This document shows, in pieces, positions 8,137 through 15,052 of a stretch of 64,000 nt of DNA. The DNA is from Bin18 sp965200355. Lineage in GTDB: Bacteria > Desulfobacterota > Binatia > Bin18. The notes beneath the pieces are model-generated. The model saw only the letters and a program-made list of their open reading frames with translations, made no database searches and had not been told where the DNA came from. The translations under genes and the position numbers were made by a program. The stretch lies in NCBI GenBank assembly GCA_965200355.1, contig OZ241351.1, forward strand, positions 2,604,001 to 2,668,000, given 5' to 3'. The number at the start of each line of letters is the position of its first letter. The first letter of the stretch is position 1.

Positions 8137-9258
8137 TCAAAGCGTCGGGGCTGGTTGCTCGCCGAGAGCGGTGAGCAGTTCCTGGCGGACATAGGCGTCT
8201 TGTTCGCGGTCCAGGGCGTGCTTGAGACTCGCCGTTTGGGCCAGGCGGCCCAGGGCCCAGGCCGCGTGACCGCGAATCAGGGGTTCGGGGTCGTGGAGGC
8301 CGGCTTGGAGCGGCTTGACCGCGGCTGGATTGCCGCTATTGCCCAGCGCAACGGCGACGTTGCGCAGCAGACCGCGGCGCTTGGTGCGCCAGACCGCGGA
8401 GCGTCGGAAGCGGGCCCGAAAGCCGTCTTCGTCCAGCCGTAATAGCTCGGGCAGGGACGGAGACAACGCCTCCACCAAGTCGTGGCGGGGCTGGCCGAAC
8501 TTGGTATTCCACGGACAGACGTCCTGGCAGACATCGCAGCCAAAAATCCAGTTGTCGAGCTTGGGGCGCAGGGCGTGCGGAATCGGACCGCGCTGTTCAA
8601 TTGTCAAGTAAGAAATACACAGGGGCGATTTGAGGACATAGCCGGCGGCCAGGGCGTGGGTCGGACAATCATCGAGGCAGCGCGTGCAGCTGCCGCAATG
8701 GGCACTCGGCGGGCCGTCGCCCTCAAGGTCGAGGCTGACCAGAATCTCGGCCAGAAAAAACCACGATCCCATGGCTTTATGCAGCAGCATGGTGTTTTTG
8801 CCGAACCAGCCCAGGCCGCTGCGATAGGCCCAGTCGCGCTCCAACACCGGGCCGGTGTCCACATACGGCTCGGCCCATATCCCAGGCTGCCGATCTTTCA
8901 GAAAGGCGATAAGCTGTTTCAGCTTTTTTGTGATGACATCATGATAGTCCGCCCCAGCCGCATAGGCGGCGATACGACCCCGCAGGGCGCGTTGCCAATG
9001 CTGCGTGTTGATTGGGGGCAGGACCGGCGGAGCGTAGGGGAAGCCCAGGCAGATGACACTCCGGGCTTCTGGAAAGGGGATATGCGGATCAATCCGGCGT
9101 TGGGGTTGCCGGGCCAGATAGTGCATCTCGCCGGCAAAGCCCTGAGCCAGCCAGTTGTTGAAAAACGCGGCGCGCGGCAGCACCGACAGGCGGGCGAAAC
9201 CACACAGGGTAAAACCAAGTGTGGCCGCATGAGTCTGGATGGCGTTTTCGAGAGACAC
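8137..9258 (-). CDS. queG: Epoxyqueuosine reductase QueG
   Basis: Catalyses the last step of queuosine synthesis in tRNA, reducing epoxyqueuosine with a cobalamin cofactor and two [4Fe-4S] clusters. The 373-residue protein has the family layout. The N-terminal catalytic domain contains the DTGPVLER segment with Asp134, the usual proton donor. Ferredoxin motifs follow at CGSCTRCLDDCP (Cys188, 191, 194, 198) and CDVCQDVCP (Cys241, 244, 248), with Cys214 between. A C-terminal HEAT-like tail (about 290-370) is present. The earlier pathway enzymes queA (28174) and tgt (29337) are in the same window but not adjacent. It is convergent with the secreted-protein gene and ends about 30 bases from it. 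Confidence 0.93.
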   Translation of the reverse strand: MSLENAIQTHAATLGFTLCGFARLSVLPRAAFFNNWLAQGFAGEMHYLARQPQRRIDPHIPFPEARSVICLGFPYAPPVLPPINTQHWQRALRGRIAAYAAGADYHDVITKKLKQLIAFLKDRQPGIWAEPYVDTGPVLERDWAYRSGLGWFGKNTMLLHKAMGSWFFLAEILVSLDLEGDGPPSAHCGSCTRCLDDCPTHALAAGYVLKSPLCISYLTIEQRGPIPHALRPKLDNWIFGCDVCQDVCPWNTKFGQPRHDLVEALSPSLPELLRLDEDGFRARFRRSAVWRTKRRGLLRNVAVALGNSGNPAAVKPLQAGLHDPEPLIRGHAAWALGRLAQTASLKHALDREQDAYVRQELLTALGEQPAPTL

Positions 9259-9354
9259 GGATTCAGGTTACCATACCCGCACCCGAGCCAAAACGGGCAG
9301 AGGGATTGACGCCGGCCAAGAGAGCCCGTATCTCTCTCCTGTGAGGAGGCCGGT

Positions 9355-9744
9355 ATGGACAATCAAGAGACACAACTCCAATCCAATCCGCAAGAGACCG
9401 CTCCCATAGCTGATGGGCCGGCCCTGTCGTTGTCTGATTTGGCAGTAGAAAAAGTGAAAGAGACTATGCGCAAAGAGGGCCTGGCAGAGGGCGGGCTGCG
9501 GATCTCGGTGGTGGGCGGGGGCTGCTCCGGCTTCCAGTACAGCCTTGGTCTTGATGCCACTGCGCGGGAGGATGATATTGTGGTTGAGCAGGGGGGGGTC
9601 AAGCTGTTCGTTGACCCCATCAGCCACCAATACGTGCATGGGACCATGCTTGATTATGTCAATGGGCTGCACGGGGCCGGCTTTAAGTTCGTCAACCCGA
9701 ATGCGACCCGGACCTGCGGCTGCGGCTCGTCGTTCGCCGTCTAA
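9355..9744 (+). CDS. erpA: A-type iron-sulfur carrier protein (ErpA/IscA family)
   Basis: Delivers assembled Fe-S clusters to target enzymes. In the 129-residue protein the three conserved cysteines are Cys57 (GGGCSGFQY), Cys121 and Cys123 (TCGCGSSF), a complete A-type ligand set. The first 25 residues are a polar extension before the conserved core starts at ALSLSDLAVEKVKE. It could be ErpA or IscA; no isc or suf cluster is nearby, so the name rests on family resemblance. GAGGAGG precedes the ATG. A strong intrinsic terminator follows at 9776-9801, so it is probably monocistronic. Clients in the window include QueG, NuoI and the uracil-DNA glycosylase. Confidence 0.88.
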   Translation: MDNQETQLQSNPQETAPIADGPALSLSDLAVEKVKETMRKEGLAEGGLRISVVGGGCSGFQYSLGLDATAREDDIVVEQGGVKLFVDPISHQYVHGTMLDYVNGLHGAGFKFVNPNATRTCGCGSSFAV

Positions 9745-9775
9745 GCCTCTCTTTCCCACCTGAAAAGATATTGCA

Positions 9776-9801
9776 GGGCCTGGAACTCTCCAGGCCCTTT
9801 T
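9776..9801 (+). terminator. Intrinsic terminator after erpA
   Basis: GGGCCTGG (9776-9783) pairs with CCAGGCCC (9790-9797) across a 6-base loop and is followed by TTTT (9798-9801). The next gene's ATG is only eight bases further on. Confidence 0.85.
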
Positions 9802-9808
9802 GCTTTGT

Positions 9809-10486
9809 ATGCCCCGCTTTGCGCATCTCATTTTCGATCTGGATGGGACCCTGGTGGATACCAAAGCCGACCTGGCCGCGGCAACCAACCATATGTTGCA
9901 GGCGCTGCATCTTCCGCCCTTGTCCGTTGCCCAAGTTGAAGGCTTCATCGGGCTGGGCGCGCGGGTATTGATCGAACGAGCGCTGGGCCCAGAGCGGGCT
10001 GCTCTGGTTGCAGACGGCTTTGCGCTCTTCATGGACTATTATCACGCCCATCTGCTTGAGCAGACCCGGCCCTATCCCGGCGTGGAAACGCTGCTGAGGG
10101 CTGCCCGTGCTCGGGGGCTGAGCTTATCGGTGTTGACGAATAAACCGGAACAGCCAAGCCGGACGATTCTGGCCGGCCTGGGCCTGCTGGAGTATTTTCG
10201 GGCGATCATTGGGGGCGACACCCTCTCGAAGCGAAAACCCGACCCAGGCGGGGTCTTTGTCTTGCAGCAAGCGGTTGGCCATGCGCTGACTGAGACGCTG
10301 CTGATTGGCGACTCGGAGATTGATATGCGCACGGGCCAGGCCGCGGGTATTGCCACCTGTGGGGTCACGTGGGGGTTTGGACGCGCGGGTTTCGACACCT
10401 GTCCCCCCACGTTTGTGGTGGAAACGGTCCCAGCGCTCCAGCGGCTTGCTGTCGGGCCGGCGTTAGCCGCCGAACGGCCGGCGTAG
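9809..10486 (+). CDS. gph: HAD-family phosphatase, phosphoglycolate phosphatase-like
   Basis: A 225-residue HAD hydrolase. The nucleophile motif is FDLDGTLVD with Asp10 and Asp12; motif II is SVLTNKP, the motif III lysine is in SKRKPDPG, and motif IV is GDSEID. The helical cap lies between the first two, as in Gph and PGM-type phosphatases. The likely substrate is 2-phosphoglycolate or a similar small phosphoester (family knowledge; not provable here). ATG 9809 lies eight bases beyond the T-run of the erpA terminator with no visible ribosome site, so the mRNA may be leaderless or have a very short leader. The alternative TTG 9800 falls inside the terminator. The 3' end overlaps convergent folP by 24 bases. 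Confidence 0.8.
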   Translation: MPRFAHLIFDLDGTLVDTKADLAAATNHMLQALHLPPLSVAQVEGFIGLGARVLIERALGPERAALVADGFALFMDYYHAHLLEQTRPYPGVETLLRAARARGLSLSVLTNKPEQPSRTILAGLGLLEYFRAIIGGDTLSKRKPDPGGVFVLQQAVGHALTETLLIGDSEIDMRTGQAAGIATCGVTWGFGRAGFDTCPPTFVVETVPALQRLAVGPALAAERPA

Positions 10487-11326
10487 CCGTTCGGCCATGC
10501 GGACCGCGGCAACGGTCTCTTTGACATCATGGGCGCGGATGATGTGGGCTCCGTTGGCGACCGCAATGGCGGCACAGGTCAGCGAGCCAATGAGACGGTC
10601 CTGGACCCTGGGCTGGGCCAGAATTTTGCCGATAAAGGACTTGCGCGAGGCCCCGACGAGGAGGGGAAATCCTAGGGCTCGCAGGTCGGCGAGCGTCCGC
10701 AGGACCAGACAGTCCCACTCATCCCAGGCCATCCCAGGCTGGCGAAAAAATCCAATTCCAGGGTCAAGCACGATTTGCTGGGGTGAGATGCCGGCGTGCT
10801 CCGCGCGTGCCAGACTGTCCCGCAGGGCCTGCTGGATACGCTCCAGAGGGGGTCCGCTGTGGGGACGCGGTTCATGCGCCATCAGAATCGCGCCGGCGCC
10901 AGTCCGGGCGACCAGCGCAGCCATAGCCGGGTCATGCTTCAAGCCACTGACATCGTTGAGAATCCGCGCGCCCGCCCGCAGAGCGGCCTGGGCTGGCTGG
11001 GCGCGCTGGGTATCGGCCGATATGGGAATCGAAACAGCCGCGGCCGTGGCTTCAACCGCCTGGGCTAAACGCTGGGTTTCCTCTGCCACGGAAATATCCG
11101 TGTGTAAGTATGGGGCGGTGGACATCGCCCCAATATCAATGATATCAGCTCCTTCACCTGCCAGTGCATGTGCCGTTTCCGCTATCTGCTCACCATTGGT
11201 CTGGACTGAGCCTGGGTAGAAGGACTCAGGGCTGACGTTCAGAACGGCCATAATCCGGACCGGCAGCGTGTCGCCGACCGGAACGCCTGCCAAGTGCGCA
11301 GAGAGGAGGGGAGGGCTGTGGTTCAT
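10463..11326 (-). CDS. folP: Dihydropteroate synthase
   Basis: Condenses a pterin pyrophosphate with p-aminobenzoate in folate synthesis. The 287-residue TIM-barrel protein shows the pterin-binding features MAVLNVSPESF, SADT, LNDVSG, LDPGIGF and LLVGASRKSFIG. Instead of the usual bacterial GGESTRPG loop it reads GAMSTAPYLHTDI, a variant I associate with archaeal-type and methanopterin-related synthases. No other folate gene is adjacent. Its end overlaps the end of the convergent HAD phosphatase gene. Confidence 0.88.
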   Translation of the reverse strand: MNHSPPLLSAHLAGVPVGDTLPVRIMAVLNVSPESFYPGSVQTNGEQIAETAHALAGEGADIIDIGAMSTAPYLHTDISVAEETQRLAQAVEATAAAVSIPISADTQRAQPAQAALRAGARILNDVSGLKHDPAMAALVARTGAGAILMAHEPRPHSGPPLERIQQALRDSLARAEHAGISPQQIVLDPGIGFFRQPGMAWDEWDCLVLRTLADLRALGFPLLVGASRKSFIGKILAQPRVQDRLIGSLTCAAIAVANGAHIIRAHDVKETVAAVRMAERLRRPFGG

Positions 11327-11461
11327 GAGGGGCAGGGTATACCGTTACTGAGCAGAAGTTGAGACCGGGCTGGAGAAGAAGCTGCGGGAGCGGTGTTTGT
11401 GGTTTGCGGGCTCCTGCATTTTTCACTACACTACCCCGGCGTGAGATAGGAGAGGAGCACT

Positions 11462-12079
11462 ATGAAATTGTACGACTTCCCCCTCAGCCCCTACTGCCAA
11501 AAAGTTCGCCTCGTACTGGCTGAAAAAGAGTTATCGTACGATAAGGTCTTTGTTGATCTGACCAAGAACGAACAGCGCAGCCCTGAATTTCTCCGGCTTA
11601 ATCCGTACGGTAAGGTTCCGGTCCTGGTCGATGAAGAAGAAGTCATTTACGACTCGACGTTTATTAACGAATATCTTGATGATGAATACCCGCACCCGCC
11701 ACTGCGCCCCGAGCCTTCCGGGGACCGCGCCCGGGTACGGATGTTTGAAGATTTTTCCGACACGTCCTTTACCGCGCAGTGCCTGCTGCTGTCTGCCGAA
11801 CTGCGCAAACCCGAAGAGCAAATCGACCACGAGCGCGTGCAGCACTATCGGGGCGACCTCATTCGGGTGCTCGAATTTCTTGACCGGCATCTGACCGGCA
11901 AAGACTATCTGGTGGACGAATTTTCGTTAGCCGACCTGGCGTTTACCCCACGGCTGTTGATGCTGTCGCCGCTTGGTGTTGAGCTCCCGTCGCGGCTCAG
12001 ACACCTTGCTGGGTGGATTAAACGCTTATCCCAGCGTCCGTGCGTCGGAGGTCTGTTGAAGGAACTCAATATGGCCTAG
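11462..12079 (+). CDS. Glutathione S-transferase family protein (SspA-like)
   Basis: A 205-residue two-domain protein. The N-terminal thioredoxin-like domain starts KLYDFPLSPYCQKVRLVLAEK, with Ser/Cys at the usual active position, and includes NPYGKVPVLVDEE, the cis-proline loop that binds the gamma-glutamyl group. The C-terminal all-helical domain has the N-capping motif FSLADLAFTPRL. The layout resembles GST-like stringent starvation protein A, but such proteins also detoxify electrophiles. A GAGGAG sits just before the ATG. The LON-domain gene follows 30 bases later on the same strand and may be co-transcribed. Confidence 0.82.
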   Translation: MKLYDFPLSPYCQKVRLVLAEKELSYDKVFVDLTKNEQRSPEFLRLNPYGKVPVLVDEEEVIYDSTFINEYLDDEYPHPPLRPEPSGDRARVRMFEDFSDTSFTAQCLLLSAELRKPEEQIDHERVQHYRGDLIRVLEFLDRHLTGKDYLVDEFSLADLAFTPRLLMLSPLGVELPSRLRHLAGWIKRLSQRPCVGGLLKELNMA

Positions 12080-12109
12080 TCTGTCCTCAGCCAGAAAAGC
12101 GAGCTTGCT

Positions 12110-12757
12110 GTGTCTGAACTCCCTGATATTATTCCCGTTTTTCCACTGCCGAACGTCGTCCTGTTCCCGCGCGTTCATCTGCCCCTGCATATCTTTGAGC
12201 CGCGCTACCGCGCTATGGTGCGTGATGCCATGCAGGCAGACACGCCGCTGATTGGCATGACCTTGCTCCGGGGGGACTGGCAAGAGCAGTACGAAGGGAA
12301 TCCCCACGTGTTCCCCATCGGCTGCGTGGGGAAGATGGTCAAGACCGTGCCGCTCCCGAACGGACGGTTTAATATCCTCCTGCAGGGGCTCCGGGAATAT
12401 CGTATTCAGGAAGAGTTTCACGACAAGAGCTATCGTCAGGCACGGGTGGAATGGCTGCCGCAGAGAAATCAGGCGCTTGAGCCCCCACAACGTGAGGCCC
12501 TCGGCCGCCTGTTAGCGTCCTATTTGCAGAAGGACGAGATTGTGCAGAAGTTCCTGGCAGACCCTGATATCAACGACGAACTCTTCATTAATTTCTTTGC
12601 CTTTCAACTCGACCTGCTGCCTATCGAGAAACAAAGTCTGCTCGATGCCGCAACGCTCGCCGAGCGGGCGGCCTGCCTGCGGGATATTCTTGACTTCAAG
12701 TTGTCAGAGAGCCGCTTGCCAGAAGGTGGGAGCGGGAGAAAAGACCGTCTCCACTAG
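12110..12757 (+). CDS. LON substrate-binding domain protein
   Basis: A 215-residue stand-alone version of the Lon protease N-terminal domain. It begins LPDIIPVFPLPNVVLFPRVH and LPLHIFEPRYRAMV, the family signature, and has no ATPase or protease part. It starts with GTG 12110. Such proteins are widespread and their role is unclear; they may bind unfolded or specific proteins. The last 60 residues are helical and charged. It follows the GST gene closely. Confidence 0.85.
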   Translation: MSELPDIIPVFPLPNVVLFPRVHLPLHIFEPRYRAMVRDAMQADTPLIGMTLLRGDWQEQYEGNPHVFPIGCVGKMVKTVPLPNGRFNILLQGLREYRIQEEFHDKSYRQARVEWLPQRNQALEPPQREALGRLLASYLQKDEIVQKFLADPDINDELFINFFAFQLDLLPIEKQSLLDAATLAERAACLRDILDFKLSESRLPEGGSGRKDRLH

Positions 12758-12765
12758 AAACTGCC

Positions 12766-12793
12766 TTGACAAACACCGGTCCCCTCATAATAG
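12766..12793 (+). promoter_or_regulatory. Possible sigma-70-type promoter before nuoI
   Basis: A perfect -35 hexamer TTGACA (12766-12771) is followed after 16 bases by TAATAG (12788-12793), a weak -10. CATAAT at 12786-12791 is a better -10 but the spacing is then only 14. nuoI starts about 70 bases downstream. Judged by eye only. Confidence 0.3.
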
Positions 12794-12859
12794 TGAAGGG
12801 CGAGTAGAGGCGGTGTCAGGGCAGGTTCGCTACTATGATACGGAGGTCGCTAGGAGCCT

Positions 12860-13468
12860 ATGAAGCGGAAAGAAGAGATGACGTGGTGGGAGCGACTGTA
12901 TATCCCGGAAGTCGTGCGGGGTCTTCTGGTCACCATGTCCCACTTCTGGCGGAATCTGAGCCTGCATATCCTGCACGCGCTCGGTTTTGCCAAAGACAGG
13001 CGGGCTGCCTATACGGTGCAATATCCTGAAGAGCGCAAGCAGTACCCGGACGTCTATCGGGGCAGTCACCGTTTGACGCTCAAAGAAGACGGCTCGGTGC
13101 GCTGCACCTCGTGCTTTCTGTGCGCAACGGCCTGCCCGGCCAATTGCATTCATATCGAGGCCGGAGAACACCCTGACCCCGAGGTGGAAAAATTCCCGTT
13201 GCGCTATGAAATCGATACCCTGCGCTGCATTTACTGTGGGATGTGCGTGGAAGCCTGTCCGTGTGACGCGATTCGGATGGATACTTTTGTGCATCCGCGT
13301 ATCTGGGGCTATGCCCGCCAGGATTTTATCGAGTCAAAAGAAGTCCTTATGAATCGCTCCCGAACCCTGGCAACGGGTGGACGGGATTCCATCATGGCTG
13401 AGATGCTGGAAAGCTATCAGGAAGCCGAGCAGCGAGTGGCCCGGGAGATTGGTGCTCCTGGAGCCTGA
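12860..13468 (+). CDS. nuoI: NADH-quinone oxidoreductase subunit I
   Basis: Carries the N6a and N6b [4Fe-4S] clusters in the hydrophilic arm of respiratory complex I. The 202-residue protein has both ferredoxin motifs, CTSCFLCATACP (Cys82, 85, 88, 92) and CIYCGMCVEACP (Cys123, 126, 129, 133), and the expected N-terminal helix over the membrane. The C-terminal tail is about 60 residues. No other nuo gene is in the window; it sits alone upstream of a sulfur-transfer pair, 22 bases before the rhodanese-MoeB gene. The remaining complex I genes must be elsewhere, or this is an extra copy serving another oxidoreductase. Confidence 0.88.
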   Translation: MKRKEEMTWWERLYIPEVVRGLLVTMSHFWRNLSLHILHALGFAKDRRAAYTVQYPEERKQYPDVYRGSHRLTLKEDGSVRCTSCFLCATACPANCIHIEAGEHPDPEVEKFPLRYEIDTLRCIYCGMCVEACPCDAIRMDTFVHPRIWGYARQDFIESKEVLMNRSRTLATGGRDSIMAEMLESYQEAEQRVAREIGAPGA

Positions 13469-13490
13469 GGCGCTCTCGCGGAGGCAGAAC

Positions 13491-14669
13491 ATGGCAAAGA
13501 CCTATCAGGAACTCATGGCTGAGGCCCGAGACACCGTACCGGAAGTCACGATTGACGACGTTAAGGCCCAGATGGAAAACGGCGCGCGGCCAACCCTCCT
13601 CGATGTCCGCGAACGCGAGGAGTATCGGGAGGGCCATCTCGAAGGCGCAGTCCCGCTTCCGCGTGGCTTTCTCGAAATGCGCATCGAAGAGGCCGTACCG
13701 GATAAAAGCGCTCCCATTGTGGCGTATTGTGCCGGCGGGGTGCGCTCGCTCATCGCCGCGCGGACGCTCAAAGAAATGGGCTATGAAAAGGTCACGTCCA
13801 TGTCCGGCGGCTACACGGCCTGGAAAAATGCGGGCTATCAATGGGTTGCGGACCGGCAGTTCACCCAAGAGCAGATTAAGCGCTATGCGCGTCATTTTAC
13901 CCTGCCGGAAGTCGGGGAAGCCGGCCAGGCCAAACTACTTGACGCCAAGGTGCTGTGCGTTGGGGCCGGCGGCCTCGGGTCGCCGGTGGCCTTATATCTG
14001 GCCGCGGCTGGGGTCGGTACGATAGGCATTGCCGACCATGACACGGTTGATATGAGCAATCTCCAGCGCCAGATTCTGCATACCAATGACCGGGTCGGGA
14101 TGCCCAAGGTGGAGTCGGCGCAGTTGACCCTGAACGCGCTCAACCCCGATGTGCATATCGTTCAGTTCAAAGAGCGCTTATCTTCCGAGAACGTCATGCG
14201 TATTATCGACGACTTCGATATTGTGGTGAACGGCTGTGACAACTTCCCGACCCGCTATCTCATTAACGATGCCTGCATCATGGCCAAGAAGACGCTCGTC
14301 GATGGTTCAATCTTCCAGTTTGAAGGACAGGTCACGGTTGTCGACCCGACCGACGGGCCGTGCTATCGCTGCCTGTTTCCCGAGCCCCCCCCTCCAGGCG
14401 CAGCCCCGAGCTGTGCCGAAGCCGGCGTCCTCGGGGTGCTGCCCGGACTCGTCGGTTGTGTGCAGGCACTTGAAGTGATTAAAGTCATTCTCGGCGCGGG
14501 TAAGCCGCTGGTCGGACGGATGATGCACTTTGATACTCTTAGCTCGGAAATTCGGGTGCTAAAACTCCGCAAAGATCCAGACTGCCTGGTGTGCAGCGAA
14601 AATCCGAAAATCACACACCTGATTGATTATGAAGAGTTCTGTGGTTTGCGCCCGGTCAACGCCGCCTAG
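13491..14669 (+). CDS. moeB: Rhodanese-ThiF/MoeB fusion, adenylyltransferase for sulfur carriers
   Basis: Activates the C-terminal glycine of a ubiquitin-like sulfur carrier and supplies sulfur to it. A GGAGG before ATG 13491 sets the start (393 residues). The rhodanese domain comes first, about 15-120, with active-site loop CAGGVRS at 80-86. The E1-like ThiF/MoeB domain follows, with the nucleotide loop GAGGLGSP at 158-165, the CDNFPTR segment, and two zinc-binding CxxC pairs (CYRC and CLVC). Most MoeB/MoeZ fusions I recall carry the rhodanese at the C-terminus, so this order is less common. The downstream MoaD-like gene is the likely partner. Confidence 0.87.
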   Translation: MAKTYQELMAEARDTVPEVTIDDVKAQMENGARPTLLDVREREEYREGHLEGAVPLPRGFLEMRIEEAVPDKSAPIVAYCAGGVRSLIAARTLKEMGYEKVTSMSGGYTAWKNAGYQWVADRQFTQEQIKRYARHFTLPEVGEAGQAKLLDAKVLCVGAGGLGSPVALYLAAAGVGTIGIADHDTVDMSNLQRQILHTNDRVGMPKVESAQLTLNALNPDVHIVQFKERLSSENVMRIIDDFDIVVNGCDNFPTRYLINDACIMAKKTLVDGSIFQFEGQVTVVDPTDGPCYRCLFPEPPPPGAAPSCAEAGVLGVLPGLVGCVQALEVIKVILGAGKPLVGRMMHFDTLSSEIRVLKLRKDPDCLVCSENPKITHLIDYEEFCGLRPVNAA

Positions 14670-14700
14670 CCCAAAGGGGCCTGTCTCAGCACTGCTGTCT

Positions 14701-14958
14701 ATGGCCGATTCCGTCACCATAAGCGTCAAGCTCTTTGCCGCGCTGAAAAAATACACCCCCCAGGGGAGCGGGGATGGAATCTCGCTCTGCCTGCCGGTTG
14801 GGGCCACGGTCCAGGATGCGGTCGATATGCTCAACCTGCCGCGCGAGCAGGCGGGTATGCTTGTGGTGGGTGACAGCTATGTTGAAGTGGGGACGGTCCT
14901 TGAAGACGGACTGGAACTCAGCATCTTTCCGCCGCTTGCCGGCGGGGTGGGTGAGTAG
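14701..14958 (+). CDS. MoaD/ThiS-like sulfur carrier with extended C-terminus
   Basis: An 85-residue ubiquitin-fold protein with the MoaD start (VTISVKLFAALKKY) and the core segment FPPLAGG. In MoaD, ThiS and CysO the two glycines are the last residues and become the thiocarboxylate. Here VGE follows them, so the carrier would need trimming before activation, as reported for JAMM-protease-processed carriers such as QbsE. No JAMM gene is nearby. It lies 31 bases after the rhodanese-MoeB gene, in an apparent two-gene unit closed by the terminator at 15001-15029. The final acceptor (molybdopterin, thiazole, cysteine or a siderophore) cannot be told. Confidence 0.8.
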   Translation: MADSVTISVKLFAALKKYTPQGSGDGISLCLPVGATVQDAVDMLNLPREQAGMLVVGDSYVEVGTVLEDGLELSIFPPLAGGVGE

Positions 14959-15000
14959 GCACGGATAAGAAGGGCACATGCCGGGAGATGAGAGTGGGAA

Positions 15001-15029
15001 GGGGCACGGTAGACCGTGCCCCTTTTTTT
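15001..15029 (+). terminator. Intrinsic terminator after the MoaD-like gene
   Basis: GGGGCACGG (15001-15009) pairs with CCGTGCCCC (15014-15022) over a 4-base loop and is followed by seven Ts (15023-15029). Confidence 0.92.
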
Positions 15030-15052
15030 AATGCTTGGGGGAGGGACGAATC

